Assembly (NCBI GenBank): GCA_947589065.1
Contig: CANPZM010000005.1
Span: forward strand, 1-54,265
Length of the DNA: 54,265 nucleotides
From: an uncultured Clostridia bacterium
GTDB taxonomy: Bacteria > Bacillota > Clostridia > TANB77 > CAG-508
Direction: 5' to 3'
Below, piece by piece: positions 7,891-18,400 of this stretch. The notes under the pieces are model-generated. The model saw nothing but the letters and a program-made list of their open reading frames with translations. It was not told the origin of the DNA and did not search any database. How positions within the stretch are numbered: position 1 is the stretch's first letter; each line of letters starts with the position of its first letter. The position numbers were made by a program, and so were the translations under genes.

Positions 7891-8424
7891 ATGAAAAAAT
7901 TTTTATTAGGTGTACTAATGTACATAATATTTATAATTTTATACTTTATTCAAGCTGATTTTTTTAGCTGGTTTACAATTGCAGGAGTAAGTCCTAATAT
8001 TTTTATAATATTTATTTTATTTTTAGGATTGTTTACTAATAATTTATTTTCCACTACTTTAGCAGTTTTAGGAGGTATTACTCTAGATTTACTTATAGGT
8101 AAAACAATTGGAATAACTGCAATAATGTTTTGCTTAGTAGCAATTATAGCTGGTTATTTTGATAAAAACTTTTCTAAAGAAAGTAAACTAACTATTATGG
8201 TTATGACAATAGGAATGACAATAATATGCGAAACAGCTGATTATCTTTTAAGTGTTTTGATTGTTGAAATACCATTTGAAGGATTAGAGTTCCTAAAAAT
8301 TTTATCAATCGAAGTATTATATAATGCAATATTAACACTAATTTTTTATGGATTAATATTAAAATTAGGATTTATGTTAGAAAAACAATTTAAACAGAAA
8401 AATATATTAACAAGATATTTTTAA
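7891..8424 (+). CDS. mreD: Rod-shape-determining protein MreD
   Basis: A 177-residue, very hydrophobic protein with about five to six membrane segments and the MreD pattern (GVSPNIFIIFILFLGLF ... GGITLDLLIGKTIGI ... AGYFDKNF). MreD is an integral membrane partner of MreC and MreB in the elongasome. GGAG lies about 12 nt before the ATG. Identity is supported by its place between mreC and the PBP2 gene. The upstream palindromic repeats could weaken read-through from mreC or act as RNA processing sites. Confidence 0.9.
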   Translation: MKKFLLGVLMYIIFIILYFIQADFFSWFTIAGVSPNIFIIFILFLGLFTNNLFSTTLAVLGGITLDLLIGKTIGITAIMFCLVAIIAGYFDKNFSKESKLTIMVMTIGMTIICETADYLLSVLIVEIPFEGLEFLKILSIEVLYNAILTLIFYGLILKLGFMLEKQFKQKNILTRYF

Positions 8425-8454
8425 TACGTATTTAAAAAGAAAGAAGGTGAGTAT

Positions 8455-10557
8455 TTGAGGAATAAAACAGAAACAGAAAAAAGTAATTTCAGATATAATA
8501 TGCTAACAACATTAATTTATATAATTGGTATTATTCTGCTTGTTCAACTATTTAATTTGCAGATAGTTCATGGTAAAGAATATAGAGAAAACTCAAATAC
8601 AAAGCTTTCAAAAGAAGCAATTGTTGAAGCGGCAAGAGGAAAAATATTAGATAGGACAGGTACAATATTAGCAGAAACACAAATGGGATTTAATGTTCAG
8701 TTATTTAAAACAAAAGCAACAGAAGAAGAAATTAATAATGCGATGTTGGTATTATCAGAAATTTTAGAAAAAAATGGAGATAAATATATTGATGATTTTC
8801 CAATTTCAATAGAACCATTTCAATACAATTTCGGCTCTGAAGAAGAATTAAATACATGGAGAAATAATCATAAAATAGCGCTTGAAGCAAGCCCAGAAGA
8901 AGCGTTTTATGTTATGAAAGATAAATATCAAATAGCTGAAAATGATTTAAAAAAAGCAAGAAAAATTTTAGGATTACGATATACTATTGATGAAAGAGGA
9001 TATTCATCTACAAAAGCTTTAGAAATTGCTTCAAATGTTTCAAGAGCAAGTGCTTTAGAAATAAATGAAAGAAATTCAGAATTACCAGGAACATCAGTAG
9101 AGGTAAAATCAAATAGAGTTTATACAAATGGAAGTTTAGCATCTCATGTTTTAGGTTATATAGGAAGAATAGATGCAAAAGAATATGAAGGAAATGAAGA
9201 CAAATATGAAAAAGATGATTATATAGGTAAAACAGGTATTGAAAAATTATTTGAAGAATATTTAAAAGGGGAAAATGGGACAAAGCAAATAGATATGACT
9301 GTTGATGGAACATCAACAGGAGAATATATAACAAAAGATGCAATAGGTGGTGCTAATATTATTTTAACACTAGATTCAAATCTTCAAAATGTAACTGAAA
9401 AAGCACTAAATGATAACATAAAAAAAATAAGATCTGGAGGATTTGGAAAAAAACACGATGCTAAAGGTGGTTCAGCAGTTGTATTAAATATAAAAACTGG
9501 AGAAGTTTTAGCAATGGCAAGTTTACCGGATTATGAACCTGAACAATTTTTAAATGGTATAACGCAACAAAAGCTTAATGAATATAATAAGAATAATGCT
9601 TTAATTAATAGAACAATACAAGGAACTTATGCACCAGGTTCAATATTTAAAATGGTAACAGCTATAGCTGGACTACAAGAAGGTGTAATAACAACAACTG
9701 AGAGAATAAATGATACAGGAATTTATCCAAGAGGCAATCAGCCACATTGTTGGTTTTTTGATACTTATCATTATGGACATGGAAGACAAAATGTAACTAG
9801 AGCATTAGCAAATTCTTGTAATTATTATTTCTATGAAACAGGACATAGATTAGGATTAGATAAATTATCTAGTTATGCTAACTATTTTGGATTAGGTAGA
9901 AAAACAGGTATTGAATTACCTTATGAGAGTGCAGGAACATTAGCTTCTCCACAAACATTAAAAGAAAAGAATGATAAATCACCAGAAGTAACTTTATTAT
10001 CTGCTTCAATTGGTCAAAGTTATAATGACTTTACACCAATTCAAGTAGCTAAATATATTGCAATGGTTGCAAATAAAGGAAAAGTTGTAAATCCAACCTT
10101 GATAAAAAATATAGTTACATCAGATGGAAAACAAGTTTCTACAGCAGAAATTGATGAATATCTTGAAAATAAATTAGGAAAACTAACACGAGATACGGAA
10201 AATTTACAAATAAGTGATAAAAATCTTAAAGCAGTTTTAGAAGGAATGAGAGATGTTACTGAAGATGGTACAGCAAGTTCTATATTTGTTAATTTTCCAA
10301 TTGCTGTTGGAGGAAAAACTGGTTCAACAGAAGCTGGTAAAGATGCAAATGGTAATGATATTATAAATGCTTGGTTTGTTGGATTTGCACCATTTGATGA
10401 TCCAGAAATTGCGGTTGTTGCTATGGTAGAAAATGGTGCACATGGTTATTATGTATCTGAAGTTGTTAGAGAAATAATAAGAGAATATTTTGGTATGAAT
10501 ATTACTCAAATAAATGAGGATTTAAATGCTAATATAGAAGCAGAATATCTTCGTTAA
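8455..10557 (+). CDS. mrdA: Penicillin-binding protein 2, elongation transpeptidase
   Basis: 700 residues. A single membrane anchor (about 15-36) is followed by the PBP dimer/pedestal region with RGKILDRTGTILAET, then the transpeptidase domain. The three catalytic motifs are intact: S396-I-F-K399 in APGSIFKM, S454-C-N456 in LANSCNYYFYETG, and K621-T-G in GGKTGSTEAG. It cross-links peptidoglycan on the lateral wall with MreBCD and RodA. It starts at TTG 8455, after AAGGTGAG. No rodA gene follows in this window. The 190 bp downstream, before minC, hold no gene. Confidence 0.93.
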   Translation: MRNKTETEKSNFRYNMLTTLIYIIGIILLVQLFNLQIVHGKEYRENSNTKLSKEAIVEAARGKILDRTGTILAETQMGFNVQLFKTKATEEEINNAMLVLSEILEKNGDKYIDDFPISIEPFQYNFGSEEELNTWRNNHKIALEASPEEAFYVMKDKYQIAENDLKKARKILGLRYTIDERGYSSTKALEIASNVSRASALEINERNSELPGTSVEVKSNRVYTNGSLASHVLGYIGRIDAKEYEGNEDKYEKDDYIGKTGIEKLFEEYLKGENGTKQIDMTVDGTSTGEYITKDAIGGANIILTLDSNLQNVTEKALNDNIKKIRSGGFGKKHDAKGGSAVVLNIKTGEVLAMASLPDYEPEQFLNGITQQKLNEYNKNNALINRTIQGTYAPGSIFKMVTAIAGLQEGVITTTERINDTGIYPRGNQPHCWFFDTYHYGHGRQNVTRALANSCNYYFYETGHRLGLDKLSSYANYFGLGRKTGIELPYESAGTLASPQTLKEKNDKSPEVTLLSASIGQSYNDFTPIQVAKYIAMVANKGKVVNPTLIKNIVTSDGKQVSTAEIDEYLENKLGKLTRDTENLQISDKNLKAVLEGMRDVTEDGTASSIFVNFPIAVGGKTGSTEAGKDANGNDIINAWFVGFAPFDDPEIAVVAMVENGAHGYYVSEVVREIIREYFGMNITQINEDLNANIEAEYLR

Positions 10558-10747
10558 TACATTCTTGAATTTGCAATAAAAATGTGATAAAACATTAAGC
10601 ATAAATAACTGCTGAAAGTTGAAAACAATTATGATTTTTGAAGGTGTTGAATTTATATAAAAACTGTTACATTAAACGACATGTACTTCTGCAATTTTAA
10701 TAATTTTTCTGTTCAAAAATGTAACTAAGTTTGTGCCTTAGGAAGGA

Positions 10748-11365
10748 ATGAAAATAAAAATGAAAAGTTGTTTAAGAGTTTCTAGCACAAAAGATGAAAT
10801 AAGAATTGCAATAAATGCTGTAGCAGAAATGGACGAAGTAATAGAGGAATTTAACATAAAATTACCTAGAATTAAACAATACTATGAAAAAGTAAAAAAA
10901 CCATTTCATATTATAGGTAAAGCTTTAAAAGAAAATGAACAAGAAATAGTAGAAAAAATTATTAAAGAGCAAATAAATGCGAAAGTTACTTTTGGTGATG
11001 CAAGTGAAGTTTTAGGATTGCATGCTATAAAGAAGACATTTGAAAGTTCTGTTGAAACATCTGAAACTAAGTTTATAAAAGGTAGTTTGAGATCTGGACA
11101 AAGAGAAGAATTTTCTGGTAGTATAGCAATATTTGGAGACTTGAATTATGGAGCAGAAGTAATTGCTGGTGAAAATATTGTGGTTACTGGAAGGATAAGA
11201 GGAATGGTTCATGCTGGTGCAAATGGAAACAAAAAAGCAATAATTTCTGCCAATTCTATAGATGCAACACAAGTTAGAATTGCAAATGTAGTAAAAGAGA
11301 TACCAGAAAATGATTATAAATTACCATTTATATATTTAGATGGCGAAAATATATTAGTTGATTAA
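10748..11365 (+). CDS. minC: Septum-site-determining protein MinC
   Basis: 205 residues. The N-terminal domain (about 1-100) is of the MinC-N type and weakly conserved. The C-terminal beta-helix is diagnostic: SLRSGQREEFSGSIAIFGDLNYGAEVIAGENIVVTGRIRGMVHAGANG, then AIISANSIDATQVRIANV. MinC inhibits FtsZ ring formation away from mid-cell and is placed by MinD. The start is uncertain: AGGAAGG ends 1 nt before the ATG at 10748 and 13 nt before an in-frame ATG at 10760. No minD or minE follows, because the next genes are on the other strand. Confidence 0.9.
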   Translation: MKIKMKSCLRVSSTKDEIRIAINAVAEMDEVIEEFNIKLPRIKQYYEKVKKPFHIIGKALKENEQEIVEKIIKEQINAKVTFGDASEVLGLHAIKKTFESSVETSETKFIKGSLRSGQREEFSGSIAIFGDLNYGAEVIAGENIVVTGRIRGMVHAGANGNKKAIISANSIDATQVRIANVVKEIPENDYKLPFIYLDGENILVD

Positions 11366-11622
11366 TCGAATAATAATAGAAACAAACATAATATTAACGG
11401 AAAATTTTTTTGTTCTTGATTATATAAAAAAAATAAAATAGCTAAAATTATTATTGTGTCAGTATCTTTAAAGAGATTGTGAGAATCAGTTTGTAGTGAA
11501 CGGTTTTCACAATTATTTTTTTGAGCGATTTCAGGTAAACTATTCGCATTTTGTGTATTACCTGTGGAATTAATATTTTGAAATCCGTAAAAAGGTGGAA
11601 AAAATGGATTAAAAAAAGTCAT
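11362..11622 (-). CDS. Small hydrophobic protein, unrecognised
   Basis: 86 residues: a Pro/Phe/Asn-rich N-terminus (MTFFNPFFPPFYGF), a polar middle, and a C-terminal hydrophobic block (DTDTIIILAILFFLYNQEQ ... LILCLFLLLFD) with two short membrane-like stretches. Similar short DTDxLLILALIFLLY proteins occur in spore-forming Clostridia, but I cannot assign a family. GGGAGG lies 6-8 nt upstream of the ATG. Its start overlaps the end of the 115-residue gene, and its end overlaps convergent minC by 4 bp. It is the last gene of a three-gene minus-strand unit. Confidence 0.6.
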   Translation of the reverse strand: MTFFNPFFPPFYGFQNINSTGNTQNANSLPEIAQKNNCENRSLQTDSHNLFKDTDTIIILAILFFLYNQEQKNFPLILCLFLLLFD

Positions 11623-11956
11623 TTAAATTTCCTCCCATTTGTTGAAACTTTTCAAAAAGCTTCATTATGTGTAGTATTTTTATATATGTATCTATTTTTT
11701 CTTTTTTAGAGTCTCTTAAATATGGTTTAAGAGATCTTAATAATTGTTCGTCTTTATTATCTGTTTTTTGATTTAAAAGATGAAATAATTTTTGAAATTG
11801 TAGTAATGTTTTTGCGTCAATTTGATCAGAATTATTATTTTTATTTTCAGTATTTTTATCAGAAGAATTAGCACTAAATTGTTCTAATAATTGAGATATA
11901 TCGATGTTTTTGTCTTTGAGTATATCAGAAAATTGCTTTGCTAAATCTTCATTCAT
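11609..11956 (-). CDS. Hypothetical charged helical protein
   Basis: 115 residues: LAKQFSDILKDKNIDISQLLEQF, then an Asn/Ser/Asp-rich linker, then a helical C-terminal half ending LFEKFQQMGGNLNDFF. There is no signal peptide or membrane segment. I do not recognise the family. AGGAGG lies 7 nt before the ATG. It is the middle gene of a unit with the 40-residue gene upstream and the hydrophobic 86-residue gene downstream, which overlaps it by 14 bp. A shared function in one small complex is possible but unproven. Confidence 0.65.
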   Translation of the reverse strand: MNEDLAKQFSDILKDKNIDISQLLEQFSANSSDKNTENKNNNSDQIDAKTLLQFQKLFHLLNQKTDNKDEQLLRSLKPYLRDSKKEKIDTYIKILHIMKLFEKFQQMGGNLNDFF

Positions 11957-11999
11957 AAAAATACCTCCTTAAAATACTATTTTAGTTTTGAAAAAATTT

Positions 12000-12122
12000 T
12001 TATGATTGATTTCCTTTTTTTTGATTTAATATTTCTTGAGCTTTTGCTAATCCTACTTCTAAATCTTTTTGATCCATTTTAGATAGCATTTTCATTAACA
12101 TATTTACATCTAAATTACCCAT
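12000..12122 (-). CDS. Very small protein (40 residues), first gene of a minus-strand unit
   Basis: ATG at 12122, stop at 12000. The product starts MGNLDVNMLMKMLSKMDQKD and continues as a Lys/Gln/Glu-rich helix ending KKGNQS. AGGAGG lies 9 nt upstream, as good as any site in the window. The helix is amphipathic, with repeated Met and Leu. It is 43 bp ahead of the 115-residue gene, which suggests one transcript. Function is unknown. The strong ribosome binding site is the main reason to accept it. Confidence 0.6.
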   Translation of the reverse strand: MGNLDVNMLMKMLSKMDQKDLEVGLAKAQEILNQKKGNQS

Positions 12123-12339
12123 AACAGAATTCCTCCTAGTTCATATATATGCATTATTTAAAAATATATTATGCAACTGAAATTAAATTGTGACAATAAG
12201 AAAGTGCTAATAAAGACTTATTTCATGGTCATTGGGAAAATTGTAATAAAAAGGTAATATTTGGAGAAAATGTTGAAATTATTCGTATTTCCGTAAAAAA
12301 ATAGATAAAATTGGTTTCCTTAATCGTATTTTTAAGGCA

Positions 12340-12367
12340 TTGACACATATTAATAAGCAATTAATAT
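12340..12367 (+). promoter_or_regulatory. Probable sigma-A promoter of the first giant surface-protein gene (A1)
   Basis: TTGACA at 12340-12345, a 16-bp spacer and TAATAT at 12362-12367, 53 bp ahead of the A1 start. It sits in the 297-bp gap between the divergent small-gene operon and A1. I see no other gene in that gap. Confidence 0.6.
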
Positions 12368-12419
12368 TAATTTTATAAGTATAATGAGATTTTTTAAAAA
12401 CAAAAGAGGAGAAATGTAA

Positions 12420-15400
12420 TTGAAGAAAATCATAAAAGGAATAATTCAATTAAATTTAATATTATTAATAGCTCTTATAATTTCAATAGGGTTGAGCAAG
12501 GTAAATATTTTGGCTTTTGCTGAAAGAGAATTTAACAATGGAAGACCGCCACTTGATAATGAAAGTAAGGATTTTGATGATTTAGTAGGAGAAGGAGCAT
12601 ATCTGGGCACTGAACAAGGACAAACATTTTTTGATAGTAGCAGACAAGTATTAGAGGGTGGAGTTTTTTGGGGTAATATGATGACTTCTTTGTTTTTACC
12701 TTCTGTTAATTTTGATGAATGGGATATTGTAAATGGATATAGACAATATGGACCAATAATTTGTCACTACTTTAATAATACTTCATATCCTGATTTATAT
12801 GATTATAATACTATAAAATCATGGGATAGTGTTTTAAAGAATGTAAGGTATAAAATGTGTATATATACATTTTTGTGGAATCAATGGGGAGAATATGCAG
12901 AAGAAGGTGTGCCTGATAACCGTGGAGAAGGTGTAGATACATTATATCTTTCGGGAAAAATAAAATATATTCATAAATATACAAAAACAGAAATGAATAA
13001 TGCAATGGCTTATATTTTAGCTGATTGTGATGATAATACAGTAGAACCACCAGATTCGTATGTCAATACTGCCTTTTGGAATTTTTTATCAGGTTCAGGT
13101 TCAAACTCAGGTTCTTCAGGACAAAATTCTGTTGATACATCTAATATATCTAGTAATTTAACGAGATATGAAAATAAATTAAAGAATAATCAAGATTTAT
13201 CTAAATCTGAAATTAAAAATTTAATTAAATGGCTTAATTATTTGAGTGATAATAAAAGAACAAGTGCATATAAAATTATGTCTGATTATGAAAATTTTGA
13301 TGACAAAAATTATGATAAGACAGAAAAACAAAAAAAGAAATTAAAACAACAGCTATACAATAAAATAATAAACAATGTTATTTCTGAAATAAGAAATGCA
13401 TTATCGAACCAATCATCAGTTAGTGTTAAGTCATTAGGATTAATACAAGCAGCACAAGATTTTGAAAATATGCATAGAGAAATCGGAGGAGATTATAAAT
13501 CAAAAATATATGATAGAACAAATCCTAAAAATATTACTGTTGAATATAATGCACAAACAAAAAAATATTTAGTTGGACCTTTTAAAATACAATATATTGA
13601 GAGATATATTAATGGAGAGCAATTTGCAGGAATGACAGGAAAACCAATATTGGAATTGAAAAAAAATAATGTACAAGTAAATTACGAATTAGGAAATAGA
13701 TGGAATTTTGTATATAAAAATGCAAGAATGGCAGGTTTTCCTAATAATACATATCCACATTCAAATGAAGAATTTTATATTAGTTTAGATTATATCGAGG
13801 GTATAAATCAAATAATTGGAATAAAATTTGATTTTAGGTATTTAACAGCAAGTGCTCAATGGTCTTATTCAGATGGAAAAGCAGAAATGTTGAAATTACG
13901 TCTTATATTAATGGGAAATTACCTATATTCTCCTGATGGACAAGACTGTAAGGGACCATTATGCGATGCAGGTAAAGCTGATTATGGTTCTGAAGTTGGT
14001 GAAAGACAGTATCATCATTATACTGAGGATCCTCTATTTACTACTAATATACATTATCATGATTCACCATGTAAACCTTGTTCTGGACATGATACTAATG
14101 GTGACGGTGTAATTGATACATATCACTATAATGAATTAGACGAAAATGGAAATTGGAAAACTGGTCCATATGATGCTAATAAGACATATGCTAAATGTAG
14201 TCCATGCCAAGGTCATAAGTGTACTATTCCAGAGCCTTGTGAACATGGATTTTACGGAGGACATGTTATTGATCTTGGTTTTAAATATGTAGTTATCCCA
14301 TCAGGAGAAATTGATATTTCAGACGTTGCTACTGTACAATCTGCTAGAAGGGGATATGCTGGTCTTAGCTGGACGTTGGGAAATCCACCTGGCGGAAATC
14401 CTCCAGACGGTGGAGGAAACCCATCTTGGACTATTGATTTAACAACAACAATGGCAGGAAATGTATGGGAAGAAATAGATTCACAAAAAGATAGTAATGG
14501 AATTATAGGAACAAAAGATGATGAAGAAGCAAATAAAGGATTAGAAAATATAGCAGTAACTGTGAAATTATATGATGAAGATGGAAATTTTGTAAAAAAT
14601 GGAATATGTCATAAGACAAATGGAGAAGCAGTAAAGTGGCCTATATATACTGATAATAATGGATATTATGAAATTAATCGATTAGAAGCTCCAGGAGTAG
14701 ATGGAACAGAGAATAAATTATTTTATGTTGTAGAATTTGAATATGATGGTCAAACATATAAACATACAGTATATATGGCAAATCCAAATTCGAATGTAAA
14801 TAATGTTGCAGAAGAAGGAAAAGCATCAAATTATACAGCAAAAGTAATTAATAATATAACAGGAGAGATAGAAGCAGATAAATATAAAAATAGCTCAATG
14901 GCAGTTGAAGAAGTAAATGACAGATATAAATTTGATAGGACTTTTGGAGAAATAACTGGAAATAGTTCAGTATATGAAGAAAATGGAGAATATAAAACAG
15001 CAGGAATTACCAAAACAACAGATTATTATGGAAAAAATGGAAGAGATAATACAAATGACAAATATAATCAATTATCATATAAAGGAAAAAAGGAAGGAAA
15101 TTTAGTAAATTCAGTATTTGAATCACCATATACAGATAGTAGTAATCAATTAGGAAACTCACCAGCAAAAGTATCAGATTTAGATAAAGATGTGACAAAG
15201 GATGAGTACGAAAGATATAGAATGGTGGCAAGTACGTATTATGATGATACAAGTAGACATGGACTTACTTTAGATATAAATGACTATAGGTTGAAATTTC
15301 CATTAGAGGGATGGACATATATATTAAATAATAAATCAATAGAAGAAAGTAGAGATGCTCAAGGAAATATAACAAGGATATCAAAAAGATATATAGCAGA

Positions 15401-18400
15401 TTATATGTTACATATAAATTTAGGATTACAAAAGAGAAAAGAAGCGGATATAAGTGTATTAGAAGATTTGTATAAGATAACATTAACAGTAAATGGACAA
15501 AAAGTAACAAAAGAGATGGATAAGTTGGATACAGAAGCTAATTATACGCAAGCATTTGATAATTTAAATAGTGATATGATGTATTCATTAGGATTGTATA
15601 AGGCAGATGTACAGTATACACATAAAAATAGATATCAAAATGCAATTGATATAGTAAAAGAGCTAAAAGAAGGAACAGAATTAAGAGTATTTGTAACATA
15701 TAAAACAAAAGTGTTTAATAATTCAGATACAAATGATGTAGAGATAAACGAGCTAACGAATTATTATGATCCGACATTTACGTTGTTGAATACTAATGTA
15801 GCAGTCCCAATAATAAATGAGAATATGAAATTGAATAAAAATACAGTAGTAGCAGATGAACCATATTGTAGAATTATAAGACAGGAAATGGCAGCTAGAG
15901 GATTTAAACCAACAAAAGCGGAAGATTTAGCTGGATATGAGAATAAACAAAATACTGAATTAACATGGGATTTAGTAGGAACAGAAAATGGATATAAAGT
16001 AGCAAAATTGAATAAATTGAGTGAAACAAAATTAAAAGCAGGAGAAACAGTAGAAATATTTACAACATATGAAATAGATAAAGAAGGATATGAAGCTATA
16101 AAGGATACTGAAGAAAATGACTTAAATATAATTGAGGGGTTAAGAGAAAAGTTATTAGGAAATAAATTTAATACAGTAGAGATATCAAATTATTCAACAT
16201 ATTATTCAGAAGAGGATGTAGATAAAGAACCATATTATACAGCATATAGTAAGGATAAACAATTACTTTGGGTATCAGGAAGAATAGATAAAGATTCAGC
16301 ACCGAATAATATAGATAGAGCTGGTGTTATGAATAAAGAAAAATATGAAGATGATACAAGTCAATCTTATGTACTAGATATAAAATTCAAAACTAATGAC
16401 AGAGAAGCATTTGGATATGTATGGGAAGATGAGAAAAAAGAGGATGTAACAATAAAAGATGATGTAAATGTAAAAGTAGGAGACGGACAATATCAAGAAA
16501 CAGAAAAATTAATACCAAATGTAAAAGTATCAATGTATGAGGTAATAAATTTAACAGATATTGGAGATAGAACCTTAGCGTATGATGGATTAGAATATTA
16601 TTATAAAATACCAAACCAGTTTTATACACCAGACGGAAGCACAAATGATGTATATACAAAAGGTGAAAAAATAGATAACAAAGAAGGCAATTATTATTTG
16701 TCTGGATTTACAGCAGGAGATTATGTAATAAGATTTGATTATGGAACAAAAGCAGATGAGGAAAATGCTCATGAAAATTGGGATATTAATGAAGAAGGTC
16801 ACTTAATGACAACACAAAATCAAACAATAAAATATAATGGACAAGATTATGAAAATACAAGATTTTTAGGTGAAAATACTACTGAACATTTGAATGATAA
16901 GTATTTAGAATTGGGCGTAGATATGGATGGGCAAGCAATATCAAAAGCAAGAGATAATGAATCAAGAAGAATGGTAGTAGATGCATATTCAAGAAATATA
17001 GAGAACGAAAGAGGAGAAATTTTAAGAAATAGAAGAGCAGATAATACAGAATATGTAGAGGCAACGCAAATGTTTGCAGAGACACCGGTAATGCAGGTAG
17101 AAGTTGAAGATCCAAAAAGAATAGTAGAAAGTGAAGTACCAGGAAGTAGAGGAGATAATCCACCAGAAGGTTCTACAGCAGCAAATATAGAAAAAACAGA
17201 AATACCAGGGGAAAATGAAGAAGGATTGACAAAAAATGCAGACCAAGGATATACAATCCAGAACATAAATTTAGGACTAGAGAAGAGAGCTGAAACAGAT
17301 ATAAAATTAGAGCAATATGTAAATAATATATATATATTAAAGGATGACGAAACATTGTTTTCAGCAGAAATGACAGAAGATGGACAAGTAATAATGGCTT
17401 CAGAAAACGCAAAGAATCTAGATAAATTGACATATATGGCACATGCAGAGCAACAACAAGGATTTTTTGCATTGAATATTGAAGATGATTATTTAAATGG
17501 ATTATCACTATTAGTAAGATATAAAATAAAAGTAATAAATAATTCTGAAATAGATTATACAGGATTTTTAGTAGGACAATATTTAGAAGAAAGTATAAAA
17601 AAATTAGCAAGTAGACCACCAACAACAGCATTGTATGATGAAATAATACGAGATTTAATTAAAGAATCTGATGGAATATCAAGTAATGCAACCTTGCAAG
17701 AATTGTTAGATTCTGAATATGATGAAACAAATCAGATAGATAATTTATTAAATTTATCTGCGGCTGTAAATAAAGAAACAGATACAATAAGACCAGAAAT
17801 AATAATATATGGAAAATATGTAGGAAGATTTTATTATGAGAATAGAGTTCATGAAGACCAAAGCAGTTATTCAATAAAAAATTATTCATCAGATAAGAAT
17901 ACAGTAGAGCAACAGATATCATATGTAGGAGATAATGTAGTAGAAACAACAGTAGATCAATTGATAGATTATATTGATGTAAATACAAGTTTAGATGAAG
18001 AAAGCTCAATTGGAAAACAAGATTGTTCATGGGTATTAACAAGTACAAATAAGGGTGACATTGATGTAGATCTTGATAGAGATGGTACAAAAGAAGATGA
18101 AAAAATAAAAACAATAACAGATTTAAATGGCTTAATATCAAATGCATCATATAGATTAAGATCAAATGAAGCAAATGAAAAAACTGATTTATATGATGAA
18201 AAAGGAAGACAATTAGTTACAGGAACAGGAACAAATGTAGTAATGACATTGCATGAATATATGGAAAAAGTAGAAAAAGAGGAAAATGGTATAAAAAAAT
18301 ACAGGATGAAATATATAAAAAATAATAGTGTTAGTGATGATAATGCAAGTTTAACGAAAGGAATGGCTCCATTGGCATATACTAATAATCCAGAAGAAAG

